Positions 41,555 to 53,339 of a stretch of 64,000 nucleotides of DNA are shown piece after piece (within the stretch, counting starts at the first letter, position 1; each line of letters opens with the position of its first letter). This DNA comes from Bufo bufo (Eukaryota; Chordata; Amphibia; Anura; Bufonidae): contig NC_053390.1 of assembly GCF_905171765.1 (NCBI RefSeq), positions 588,530,471-588,594,470 on the forward strand. Direction: 5' to 3'. The notes beneath the pieces were generated by a model, which worked only from the letters and a program-made list of their open reading frames with translations, had not been told where the DNA came from and made no database searches. The position numbers and the translations under genes were made by a program.

Positions 41555-42796
41555 TTCTGTGGGTGACCTATCGCGATATAATAGTTAATCTGTCTGTTAA
41601 TTCGGTGGGTGACATATACACATTTCTGGTGTGAGGTACACCTACACTGCATACATGTCAGGAAAATTAACATAGTTAATTTGTCTGTTAGTTCGATGGG
41701 TGACATATACCCATTTTTGGTGTGAAGTACACCTGCACTGCATCCGTGACAGGGAAATTAATATAGTTAAACCATCTGTTAGATCAGTGTGGGAGACATA
41801 TACCCATATTTGGTGTGAGGTACACCTGCACTGCATACGTGACAGAGAAATTAATATAGTTATTCTGTATGTTAGTTTGATGGATGACATATACAAATTT
41901 CTGGTGTGAGGTACACCTGCACTGCATCCGTGACAGGGAAATTAATATAGTTAATCAATCTGCTAGATCGGTGGGTTACATATACACATTTTTGGTGTGA
42001 GGTACACCTGCACTAAATATGTGACAGAGAAATTAATGTAGTTAATCCATATGTTAAATCGGTGGGTGACTTATAGACATTTTTGGTGTGAGGTACACCT
42101 TCGCTGCATATGTGACAGGGAAATTACCATAGTTAATTCGTCTGTTAGTTCGGTGGCTGACATATACTCATTTTTGGTGTAAAGTACACCTGCACTGCAT
42201 CCATGACAGAGAAATTACTATAGTTAATCCGTATGTTAGATCAGTGGGTGACATATACACATGTTTGGTGTGAGGTACACCTGCACTGCATATGTGACAG
42301 GAAAATTAATATAGTTAAACCATCTGTTAGATCAGTGGGAGACATATACCCATATTTGGTGTGAGATACACCTGCACTGCATACGTGACAGGGAAATTAA
42401 TATACAGTACAGACCAAAAGTTTGGACACACCTTCTCATTCAAAGAGTTTTCTTTATTTTCATGACTATGAAAATTGTAGATTCACACTGAAGGCATCAA
42501 AACTATGAATTAACACATGTGGAATTATATACATAACAAACAAGTGTGAAACAACTGAAAATATGTCATATTCTAGGTTCTTCAAAGTAGCCACCTTTTG
42601 CTTTGATTACTGCTTTGCACACTCTTGGCATTCTCTTGATGAGCTTCAAGAGGTAGTTCCCTGAAATGGTTTTCACTTCACAGGTGTGCCCTGTCAGGTT
42701 TAATAAGTGGGATTTCTTGCCTTATAAATGGGGTTGGGACCATCAGGTGGATACACAGCTGATAGTCCTACTGAATAGACTGTTAGAATTTGTATT

Positions 42797-43182
42797 ATGG
42801 CAAGAAAAAAGCAGCTAAGTAAAGAAAAACGAGTGGCCATCATTACTTTAAGAAATGAAGGTCAGTCAGTCAGCTGAAAAATTGGGAAAACTTTGAAAGT
42901 AAGGGCTATTTGACCATGAAGGAGAGTGATGGGGTGCTGCGCCAGATGACCTGGCCTCCACAGTCACCGAACCTGAACCCAATCGAGATGGTTTGGGGTG
43001 AGCTGAACCGCAGAGTGAAGGCAAAAGGGCCAACAAGTGCTAAGCATCTCTGGGAACTCCTTCAAGACTGTTGGAAGACCATTTCAGGGGACTACCTCTT
43101 GAAGCTCATCAAGAGAATGCCAAGAGTGTGCAAAGCAGTAATCAAAGAAAAAGGTGGCTACTTTGAAGAACCTAGAATATGA
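42797..43182 (+). pseudogene. Tc1-like transposase, internally deleted
   Basis: ATG 42797 begins MARKKQLSKEKRVAIITLRN (helix-turn-helix start), with an in-frame stop soon after. Next comes WPPQSPNLNPIEMVWGELNR (catalytic Glu, near 42970) and the normal C-terminus to TGA 43180-43182. Both catalytic aspartates are missing, so mobility would have needed a helper. Confidence 0.85.
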
Positions 43183-43186
43183 CATA

Positions 43187-44384
43187 ATAAAAGCAAGATT
43201 GAAAAGATATATCGCACTCACCATTCGTGTTCACGCTTCTTTATTAGTAGTGGCAGAGTTACATTCAGGGGCAGACTCACATGGAGTATCAGTTAACAGC
43301 GACGGCCGCTTCCTCCGGCTGTTTGATCCACTCTGGGAATCGTGTGTGCGCTGACCTATAGCGTCATAAGGGGGAGGGTTCAACCGACCCATCACTCAAA
43401 ACCCCTGACGTCACGCCAGCAGCGCACACCTGAAACACAGGCGCATCGATACATTGGTGCAAAATTTAAAAACAAACATGACAAAGGTAAAACACAAGTT
43501 ACAACAGTTGCAAAGAATTACAAAAAGGTGACACAAAGTTAATATATATACCAGAAATGACATCTTAGGGCTCTTTCACACCTGCGTTCTTTTCTTCCGG
43601 CATAGAGTTCCGTCGTCGGGGCTCTATGCCGGAAGAATCCTGATCAGTTTTATCCTAATGCATTCTGAATGGAGAGAAATCCATTCAGGATGCATCAGGA
43701 TGTCTTCAGTTCCGGACCGGAACGTTTTTTGGCCGGAGAAAATACCGCAGCATGCTGCGCTTTTTGCTCCAGCCAAAAATCCTGAAGACTTGCCGCAAGG
43801 CCGTATCCGGAATTAATGCCCATTGAAAGGCATTGATCCGGATCCGGCCTTAAGCTAAACGTCGTTTCGGCGCATTGCCGGACCCGACATTTAGCTTTTT
43901 CAGAGTGGTTACCATGGCTGCCGGGACGCTAAAGTCCTGGCAGCCATGGCAAAGTGTAGTGGGGAGCGGGGGAGCAGTATACTTACCGTCCGTGCGGCTC
44001 CCCGGGCGCTCCAGAGTGACGTCAGGGCGCCCCAAGCGCATGGATCACGTGATCACATGGATCACGTCATCCATGCGCATGGGGCGCTCTGACGTCATTC
44101 TGGAGCGCCCCGGGAGCCGCACGGACTGTAAGTATACTGCTCCCCCGCTCCTCGCTCCTACTATGGCAACCAGGACTTTAATAGCGTCCTGGCTGCCATA
44201 GTAACACTGAAAGCATTTTGAAGACGGCTCCGTCTTCAAATGCTTTCAGTACACTTGCGTTTTTCCGGATCCGGCGGGCACCTCCGGCAACGGAAGTGCA
44301 CGCCGGATCCCAACAACGCAAGTGTGAAAAAGGCCTAAGCCCTCTGGGGGTGAGCTGAGTAGAAAGATACAAAAATACAAAAAG
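43187..44384 (-). mobile_element. insertion with 14-bp target duplication, probable Penelope-related
   Basis: TAGAATATGACATA at 43173-43186 and 44385-44398 flanks the insert. It starts with CGCACTCACC and a CTTCTTTATTAG-type antisense tail similar to other Penelope-like pieces in this window. No RT or hammerhead is seen. It is itself interrupted by a MITE. Confidence 0.65.
43565..44338. mobile_element. palindromic MITE of the TTA type
   Basis: TTA 43565-43567 then GGGCTCTTTCACACCTGCGTT-like end; right end complementary at 44315-44335, followed by TAA. The interior has long palindromes (CATGGATCACGTGATC near 44040; GTTACCATGGCTGCC). TTA and TAA flanks differ, so the duplication is not exact. 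Confidence 0.72.
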
Positions 44385-45116
44385 TAGAATATGACATATT
44401 TTCAGTTGTTTCACACTTGTTTGTTATGTATATAATTCCACATGTGTTAATTCATAGTTTTGATGCCTTCATAGTCATGAAAATAAAGAAAACTCTTTGA
44501 ATGAGAAGGTGTGTCCAAACTTTTGGTCTGTACTGTAGTTATTCTGTATGTTAGTTTGATGGGTGACATATACCCATTTCTGGTATGAGGTACACCTGCA
44601 CTGCATCTGTGACAGGGAAATTAATATATTTAATCCATCTGCTAGATCGGTGGGTTACATATACACATTTTTGGTGTGAGGTACACCTGCACTAAGTATG
44701 TGACAGAGAAATTAATATAGTTAATCCATATGTTAAATCGGTGGGTAACATATACACAATTTTAGTGTGAGTTACACCTGCGCTGCATATGTGACAGGGA
44801 AATTAAAATAGTTAATTCGTCTGTTAGTTCGTTGGGTGACATATACCCATTTTTGGTGTAAAGTACACCTTCACTGCATCAGTGACAGGGAAATTAATAT
44901 AGTTAATCCATCTCTTAGGTCAATGGGTGACAAATACACTTTTTTGGTGTAAGGTACACCTGCACTGCATAAATGACAGGGAAATTAATATAGTTAATCC
45001 ATCTGTTAGATCAGTAGGTGACATATACCCATTTTTGGTGTGAGGTACACCTACACTTCATCCGTGACAGGGAAATTAATATAGTTAATCTTTCTGTTAG
45101 ATCTGTGGGTGACATA

Positions 45117-45994
45117 CCGTATTTATCGGCGTATAACACGCACTTTTTCCCCCTGAAAATAGGGGGCAAATCATGTATGCGTGTTATACGCCGATATTCA
45201 TTGCGCTGTATGAGCCGGGAGAGAGGAGGGGCTGGAGTCCGTAACTAGGGGCGGGGCCCGGTGCAGTCACTGTACTCTTACACCGGGCCCCGCCGCTCAC
45301 CAAAGTATTTATAAACGTGAATGCTTATCCTGTTATTAAGCTGCCCTCTCCCATGTTCCCATGTCCCCCCTGTATCCCCATAGCACTTACTTAAGCTTCA
45401 ATAGCAGGCAGAGCGGACGGCAGCAGTAACGTCACTCACTGACGTTGAGCGTCTGCTCCGCCCCCTTTATGAATGAAGCAGGCGGAGCAGACGCGCGACG
45501 TCAGTGAGTGACGTTACTGGTGCCGTCCGCTCTGCCTGCTATGGAAGCGTGTGAATCGTAAGTGCTGTGGGGATACAGGGGGGACATGGGAACATGGGAG
45601 AGGGCAGCTTAATAACAGGATAAGGATTCACGTTTATAAATACTTCGGTGAGCGGCGGGGCCCGGTGTATTGGGGGACACTGTTATGAGGGGGATCTGTG
45701 GATGACATATAGCAGTGTCATCCACAGATCCCCCCCTGTTATGGGCCATAACAGTTCCATCCACAGATCCCCCCACCCCATAGCAGTACAATTTGAAATG
45801 GACACTGTTATGAGGGGGATCTGTGGATGACATATAGCAGTGTCATCCACAGATCCCCCCCATAACAGTTCCATCCACAGATCCCCCCACCCCATAGCAG
45901 TACAATTTGAAATTTAATTTTTTTTCCTGAAATTTCCCTTAAAATGAAGGGTGCGTGTTATACGCCAGTGCGTGTTATACGCCGATAAATACGG
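45117..45994. mobile_element. palindromic MITE with TA duplication
   Basis: Ends CCGTATTTATCGGCGTATAA and the exact complement (45975-45994). Comparison with neighbouring satellite units supports TA as the duplicated target. Large internal arms pair 45240-45440 with 45480-45670 (e.g. GGACGGCA / TGCCGTCC around the GACGTCA motifs). A short GGATCTGTGGATGACA duplication lies at 45690-45900. Noncoding; superfamily unknown. Confidence 0.82.
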
Positions 45995-47374
45995 TATATG
46001 TATTTTTGATGTGAGGTACACCTGCACTGCAAACATGACAGGGAAATTAATATAATTAATCCGTCTGTTAGATTGGTGGGTGACATATACACATGTTTGG
46101 TGTGAGGTACACCTGCACTGCATCCGTGACAGGGAAATTAATATAATTAATCTGTATGTTAGTTTGGTGGGTGACATATACACATGTTTGGTGTGAGGTA
46201 CACCTGCACTGCATCCGTCACAGGGAAATTAATATAGTTAGTCCGTCTGTTAGATCGATGGGTGACATATATACATTTTTGGTGTGAGGTACACCTGCAC
46301 TGCAACCATGACAGCGAAACTAATAGAGTTAGTCCATCTGTTAGATCGATGGGTGACATATATACATGTTTGGTGTAAGGTACAACTACTCTGCATATGT
46401 GAAAGGGAAATTAATATAGTTAATCCATCTATTAGATCGGTGGATGACATATGCACATTTTTGGTGTGAGGTACACCTGCACTGCATCCGTGACATGGAA
46501 ATTAATATAGTTAATCCGTCTGTTAGATTGACGGGTGACATATATACATTTTTGGTGTGAAGTACACCTGCACTGCATCCGTGACATGGAAATTAATATA
46601 GTAAATCCGTCTGTTAGATCGGCGTAGAAATATATACATTTTTGGTGTGAGGTACACTGTAGATGTGACAAGAAAATTAATATAGTTAATTCGTCTGTTA
46701 GGTGAGTGACATATACCCATTTTTGGTGTAAAGTACACCTGCACTGCATCCGTGACAGGGAAATTAATATAGTTAATCCGTCTCTTAGGTCAGTGGGTCA
46801 CATATATCCATTTTTGGTGCTAGGTGCACATACACTGCATCCGTGACAGGGAAATTAATATAGTTAATCTTTCTTAGATCGTTGGGTGACATATACACAT
46901 TTTTGGTGTGAGGTACACCTGCACTGCACACATGACAGGGAAATTAATATAATTATATAGTTAATCTATATGTTAGTTTGTTGGGTGACGTATACCCATT
47001 TCTTGTGTGAGGTACACCTGCACTGCAACCATGACAGGCAAATTAATATATATATTTTTTTAATTGTTTTTATGCTTTTACAATACCAAAAAAGGACATA
47101 TGTATCTTAGCTGCATGTAAAATCAGTATTACAAAATTGTATATCACCACATCACAATTTATAATTTTCCACCCCCCCCCCCAAAAAAAAAAAAGAAGAA
47201 AAAGGAAAACTCTCATCTCTCATGTCCCTGTGGTAGTAAGTCTACTGCCATTTGTGCAGGTGGTGGGGGCCAGGGGCCCACCTTGCTCAGGGGCCCACCG
47301 GGGGATTCACCTGTACCCCTGTGGGCCAGTCCGAGCCTGCCTAAAGGTTAGGGGGATATCCACCTTATGAAGTA

Positions 47375-47712
47375 CCTCAAGAGGAAGCATTTTGCGAAAC
47401 GATCGTCGGGCGGCTGTTTCAGACCAGGGTCAGTAGGTATTTATTGCATTTGCACTTTAAACAGTTTTTTCCCCCCCTCTTCCTTTGCAGTCTCCGCTTG
47501 ATGTGGGCAGCACCCAGACTTACACTCCCTTAAATGTTTGGAGTGTTTGTGTATGTATGCTCTGGATGCTATCATTGCTATAGGCGTCCCACCAAGCTGA
47601 TACTGCCTTATTGTGTATGGGGGGATACTAGTCCCTTATTGGTTTGGAGCTTACTCTGTTGTGATACATTTATTGTAACACCTTTGTGTTCCCAGTATGC
47701 ACTGTCTTTATC
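47375..47712 (+). repeat. probable Penelope-like fragment with decayed hammerhead
   Basis: CCTCAAGAGGAAGCATTTTG then CGAAACGATCGTCGGG near 47382-47412 has hammerhead-like order: CTCAAGA (core, one change), a short GCA/TGC hairpin, GAAAC, GTC. The rest is noncoding. It meets L1 ORF2 sequence at about 47712. The segment 47051-47375 is unassigned, with a C-run and A-run near 47171-47194. Confidence 0.4.
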
Positions 47713-50030
47713 ATTGGGAGTAGACACATCCGAATCAGCGAAATTCTACCAGACATAGACAGGGGTAGTTTTTTCCAAATGCGTATCTTATTTCTAATTT
47801 TCGCTATTGTGGGAACTAGATTAAATTTTATGTAGTCTTGAGGGTTAGATGATATCTGTATTCCCAAATACTGCAAATTCTCTCCTTCTTTTATAATCTT
47901 CAGGCAACCAAGGATAAAGTTCTCGATTGGATCTAACGGTATACAGACTTATTTATTCCAATTTATGGACAGACCAGCCACCTTCCCATAACTCTTGAAT
48001 GTCGCAATTGATCGAAGCAGATAGTCATGGGACCCTACAAACAGCATCAGATCAGATTGTCCGCATACAAAGACATTTTTTCCTTGTGCTGACCAAATTT
48101 GAAACCCACTATATTCTTATCCTGTTTTATCCAAGCGCCGAGAGGTTCCACTACAATAGCAAAAAGGAGGATAATGGACACCCCTGTCGTACCCCCCTCT
48201 TGATGTTAATTGGGTCGGATATCTCTCCATTAATTGAAATTCTTGCTGTTATGTCTGTATACAGAATCTCAACCCAAGCTATAAAGTTATTTACAAAGCC
48301 TATTTTCCTTAGAGTGGCTACCATAAAGGGCCACTCTACTGTGTCAAAAGCCTTACTCGCATCCAGTGAGACCACTAGTCGTTGACCGGTATTGGCACCT
48401 TTTATTTGCATATTTATGTAGCATCTTCTGATATTCTCTGATATAGATTTATCTGGCATAAAGCCTGTTTGATCGCCATGAATTTCCGTAGATATCACCT
48501 CTTTTAATCTACTAGCTAGAATCTTCGCCAAGAGTTTATTATCAGTATTTATTAGGGATATTGGACGATACGAGTCAAGTTTCTTTGGACTTTTCCCTGT
48601 TTTCAGGATCAACGTTATTAGCGCCTCTTGTAAAGAATCGGGTAGTGTCCCACCCTCCCCCGAAACCTCCCACATTTCCAGGAGCCTGTGGGACAGCACC
48701 CCACTGAAAGTTTTATAGACCTCGAAAGGGATTTCATCTAAGCCTGGAGACTTGTTCTTCGGTGTGGAACTAAGGGCCTTGTTAATTTCCTCCAAGGAGA
48801 TACCTGCTTCCAATAGGTCTCTCTGTGGCTCCGACAACTGTTTCAGTGATATATTCCCCAAAAACCTGTTTATATCCACTATATTTCCATTTCCATTTTT
48901 CGAATATATATCCGCAAAATATTCTCTAAAGAGCTGCATTATATCCTCTTGTTCCGAGATTACCTGTCCCTTGTCATTCTCCAAATGGGAAATATAGTTA
49001 TTACTTCTCTGTGTTTTTATTAATGATGCAAGCAATTTCCTTGGTATATGTCCCTGAGTGTAGTATTTTTTAACGTAGTTAGATTTTTGGTGTTCTGCTA
49101 ACAGATATAGTTCATTATTATAGTTAGTCAAGTTTTCCTCCCACCTTTGTAAATTAATTTCGGTGGGATACTCCACATATTCTTTCTCACAATCTCCAAC
49201 CACCTGTGCTAGATCCACTATTCTTTTTTCTAATGTTTTCTTCACCATTGTGTTATGTTTCAAGAAAATTCCCCACATGTATGCTTTACCTGCATCCCAT
49301 ACAATCCTTGTGTCCACTGTGCCCATATTTTTGTCGAAATATTCCAGTATTTCAGTGCAAATCTTTTCATACCTATCCTGTGCAATTAAACTATCTATTT
49401 GAATTCTAACCGACCTTCTCTTGCCCGTGTATCTCCCTTAGTACAGACCAAAAGTGGGCAATGATCAGATACGGCTTTATGTAGTTGATCTTATCAATGA
49501 AATGTGCTCCTAAGTTATTACTAAGGGCCATATCAATCCTAGACATAACTTTATGTGATTTAGAGTAGCAAGAGAATCTCCTTTTTCTAGGATTCTGTAA
49601 TCGCCAAATGTCTAACCACTCAAACTCATCCGTGATATTTTTCAGTGCGGATTTTATAGTGCACGATTTTTTATTGCCAATCCTACATCTATCAAGAGTT
49701 TTGTCCATCACCATATTATAGTCCCCAATTACTAATAGTGCTCTATTACTTCTGTTTGTAGCAAAATCATAAACCTTAATTAATACTTCCATTTTAAAGG
49801 GAGGAGGGATATAAATGTTGGAGATTATCCAGGGTTTATTTTCTAATAAACAATCAAGCAACAGGTATCTACCTTCACTATCAACAACTACATCATTTAT
49901 TTTAATTTTAATAGCCTTATGTATCAGGATACTTACACCCCTGGAATAGGATGCGTATAAAGCATGAAATGCATGCTGTATCCATGGCCTATCCATGGTG
50001 GTTATAGTATCTTTGGTCAAATCCGTCTCT
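47712..50030 (-). pseudogene. L1-type ORF2: AP endonuclease and reverse transcriptase
   Basis: Reverse strand, N to C: endonuclease with WIISNIYIPPPF, VIGDYNMVMD and SRIDMALSN (49850-49500), then VSDHCPLLVC in a shifted frame near 49465. A 391-residue frame (49326-48151) carries the RT: LDSYRPISLINTDNKLLAK, GFMP, VVSLDASKAFDTVEW, and GVRQGCPLS. After a shift, MSLYADN appears near 48060, where the catalytic box should be Y-A-D-D, so the second Asp is lost. The frame then reaches YLGIQISS and LSMSGRISLIRMCLLP near 47720. The C-terminal domain is missing. Several shifts make it non-functional. Confidence 0.9.
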
Positions 50031-50514
50031 TAAAGACAAATAATAGCGGGGAGAAATTTTTTAATAACATTAAATATTGTCATTCATCTCACCCCCGTAC
50101 CTAGTCCTCTAACATTCCATTAGATGATTCGCATATTTTATCAATCCAGTGTTGATCAAATATGACAGAATATTCAAGAGAAAAAAAATATTCAAGAGGG
50201 CATGGATATGAGACAGGAGAGAGAGGGAGGGAGCGAGAGAGAGAGAAAGAAGAGAAGAAAAAAAAATAATAACAACCCCACATCTTTGACCCAGTGGGCA
50301 CTAGCCGCTGACTCTCTTCCATAGCCCCCTCGTCCCCAATCCTCTCCGTTTAATTAGACAATTTATCCATGATCCATGCTTTGCTATCTTCCAGGAAATC
50401 AAAAAAACAGACTTTGTCCTGCCATTGAACGTGTAACCTAGCCGGGAACATCATTGAGTAACTCACATTCTTTCTACGCAATTCTTTTTTAATCTCTAAA
50501 AAATGGGTTCTCTC

Positions 50515-50868
50515 TTACATAGTTTCCTTAGCATAGTCTGGAAATAACATAACTGTAGCCCCATTGCAATCTAACTTTCCCTTCTTCCTGGCTCTTCCTA
50601 AAATTTCATCTCTATCCTTAGCCGACAATAACTTGACTAGAATTGCTCTAGGTCTTGTACCCGGAGGGGGCAGCTTGGAGGGGACTCTGTGCACTCTCTC
50701 CACAAAGTCCTTTAATGTTGAGACCTCCTGTCCGAATTGCTCTATAAACCAATTCTGGACAAATGTACACACACCCCCTCCCTCCACTCCCTCCGGAAAG
50801 CCCACACATCTCAAATTGGTCCTTCTGGATCTATTCTCCATGTCCAGTAATTTATTTCTAATGTCCCT
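50515..50868 (-). pseudogene. L1-type ORF1, C-terminal part
   Basis: Reads ENRSRRTNLRCVGFPEGVEG, then FVERVHRVPSKLPPPGTRPR and AILVKLLSAKDRDEIL, the RNA-recognition and C-terminal region of L1 ORF1 proteins. It ends near 50515 and is cut off from its N-terminal part by the LTR at 50869-52814. Confidence 0.85.
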
Positions 50869-52814
50869 TGTAACGGATCTCCTAGCACCCCGACCGGGTA
50901 CCTCCGTCGATGGATGCTCCTAGTGCTTCCCGAGGACTCCAAGCGCTCCACCTGACACCATAAGCACTGCAGACCCCACGAACCGCCGAAGCTTGGTTGA
51001 GGTCTCGCCGTCTCCTACCCACCCTGGACCTACGACAAGGCTCCAGGCTCCAGTGGGTGAACCTCTCCTAAATCCAGATAGCAGGAACAAGTAAGAGGAA
51101 TAAGCTCTTACAAGAGCTAATAGTATAGCCAGGGGAGTATAGCAAATCTTCAGCGTATAGCAATCCCCAGTGTCGATCAGTTACCCAAACACCAGCCTCA
51201 ACACGATGAAGGGTAAAACAGGAACTCTTTATTGAACACACAGCATTGACTTATATACACATGACATACTGAGGACATGTAATATAGAAAGAATGGGCAC
51301 TCTTATAGCTGGACCACAAAGTTAGTAAAGCGATAGTGATTTATTAATAGCAGTATATAAACAATGATCACCGTACATAAAAATGATATGCCCTATATAA
51401 AACTTGACTCTTAAAATAAATGATAAAAATTAGTAAAAATTACACACCCGTGTAAAATCATAAAGTGTCTCTGGAGACTCGGCATTAGCAATAGACAATC
51501 CGTCTCTCTGGTTAATAGTACGTCTATAACTCAGTCTTTCTGCTATATTGTAGCAGCTTTCCTAGAGGACAGTTAAATGTTTCAATATTAGGTCCACACA
51601 GTTCCTAGGAGTGAACTGGGTATCGCAGAGTTGTAGTCCAACAGATTTCAGCAGAGACAATGCAGTATCAATGCGGTAAGGTGGTTTTGCAGCAGTCAAT
51701 GCAATAACAGCAGTATTAATTATAGTTTCTTACTCACGTTCAGTCCTGCTATCCACCGTGGCGTCCCACGTGGTGTAGGTTCAGGGTAAGCTTACCTTAC
51801 TGCTGAATAAAAAGACTGTACAATCCGGTCTTATAACTTTATAAGTTCAGCTGTGAATGCAGGCACTAGCTTTATCACGCTGTGAATGCACATTGAATTT
51901 CCTTGATTAGAATGGGTGTTCCACCTGTGGTTCAGTCACACCCATAGGTAGCTGCACTATATCCAAAAGGCCGCGGTTCCTTTTCTTTAAAAGCGCTTTC
52001 TTGGTCCAGCCAGAAATAACAAGTTATTATAGTTGAAAGTTGGCCGGTTTTAGTCAGCTCCAATTCCTCCACGAGCTGACTAAAACCGGCCAACTTTCAA
52101 CTATAATGTATGGTGATCATTGTTTATATACTGCTATTAATAAATCAGTATCGCTTTACTAACTTTGTGGTCCAGCTATAAGAGTGCCCATTCTTTCTAT
52201 ATTACAATTCTCCTTTTGGTGGTCGGTGTACGACATCTGATTGGTGCACCTTGCCATCTTGAACCAGGAGTGAGCTGTCCTTCCCTCTATTTATCTATAT
52301 ACTGAGGACATGACATAGCAGCCAATCCTGTACAGTTTAAACACAAAACTAACCCTATTCAACAAACACAATGGCATTGTCTGTGATGCAATTAACAAAC
52401 ACACTGGCATTGTCTTTGACGCAATCAACAATGAACATGCAAACAGATATCTTCACCCCCTCCATAATGAATGAATAGGGGACGAGGAGACACATGTGAT
52501 GGGATTATCTCCTGAGTGTATCATAGGAGTCGGCTGCTATTATAATCAACTATCTTAATCCCATCACTAACACAATCAGTGGGAGTCTCAGTGCAGAGTT
52601 AACCCTTTTTGTGTTGCTGAATCCACACCATGCCTTTTTAATGGGCCATAGGAAATATGTGGCATATAAATTACACACATAAATCAGGGTTCATAGTTCC
52701 TTGTAACCCCAAAAGGTCTGAGGGGGTCTCCATTGTTCTCAGTCCATAGTCTGTAGGAAGGAGGCTAGCCCTTAGGCTCCTCCAGCAGCCCCAGTGATGG
52801 TTCAGTCCGTCACA
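50869..52814 (-). mobile_element. solo LTR with 5-bp duplication, probable Gypsy type
   Basis: TCCCT at 50864-50868 and 52815-52819 flanks TGTAACGGATC...TCCGTCACA, an LTR with TG...CA ends. On the reverse strand GTATATAAGTCAATG and TTCAATAAAGAG give a TATA box and poly(A) signal close together near 51215-51260. No internal region or second LTR exists, so it is a solo LTR left by recombination. A 5-bp duplication suits Gypsy elements. A nested insert occupies 51280-52298. Confidence 0.85.
51280..52298. mobile_element. Penelope-like inverted piece with 14-bp duplication
   Basis: ATACTGAGGACATG at 51266-51279 and 52299-52312 flanks the insert. Its left arm starts TAATATAGAAAGAATGGGCA and runs about 100 bp; the complement is at 52105-52204. 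A smaller hairpin (TTATAGTTGAAAGTTGGCCG and complement) lies at 52028-52106. The remaining 94 bp to 52298 has no partner. Noncoding. The tail type matches other Penelope-like pieces here. Confidence 0.7.
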
Positions 52815-52819
52815 TCCCT

Positions 52820-53339
52820 ATTCTCCATTTGTAACTTATCCTTATCTTGAATGCTTTTCTGTAACAAATCCTCTGTACATGATATTCTTTTTTCGGCCTC
52901 TTCCAGTCTATCCTTATATTTATGCAAGTCTGCCCTAAGCAGACTAACCGACTCTCTGACATTCCCCACTTGGAGCGAGAGGTCCATGATGGACGCAATA
53001 CACTTTTTAATTTCTTGAAAAATATCCTGTAAAGTATACGCTCCTTCATGCTGTCCGTCATCTACTACGAGCGTGTCCACTCCAAATCCTCTCTCCCCAA
53101 GTAAGGAGGCCCCCTCCTGCTCCCTACCAACAATATCATATGCTTCATCCTCTTCATACTGAGTCAGAGGACCCTCCCTCTCTGGGTTCCGCTCTCCCTT
53201 CTGTATCACTCCCCTAGGTGAAAAGGATACTAGTTATCAATTGCTGTCTAGATTTATCCAGTTTCTTTATCCCCGGGGAAACAGAGGCCTCAGTTTTGGA
53301 AGGGACCTTCCCTTTCCTACTTCCCCCCTTATTTGCCAT
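52820..53339 (-). pseudogene. L1-type ORF1, N-terminal part
   Basis: ATG at 53339 reads MANKGGSRKGKVPSKTEASV to a TAG near 53215. A frame change continues with PEREGPLTQYEEDEAYDIVG and a coiled coil (VRESVSLLRADLHKYKDRLE, then EAEKRISCTEDLLQ) as expected upstream of the RNA-binding domain. It is cut at the LTR insertion site. Confidence 0.82.

Larger units (their letters stand above)
42415..44535 (+). mobile_element. Tc1-like transposon F, deletion derivative, split
   Basis: TA at 42413-42414 and 44536-44537. The ends CAGTACAGACCAAAAGTTTG and its complement are perfect. Inverted repeats extend about 170 bp. Removing the 1.2-kb insertion leaves about 0.9 kb, shorter than a full Tc1 because the transposase middle is deleted. 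Confidence 0.9.
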
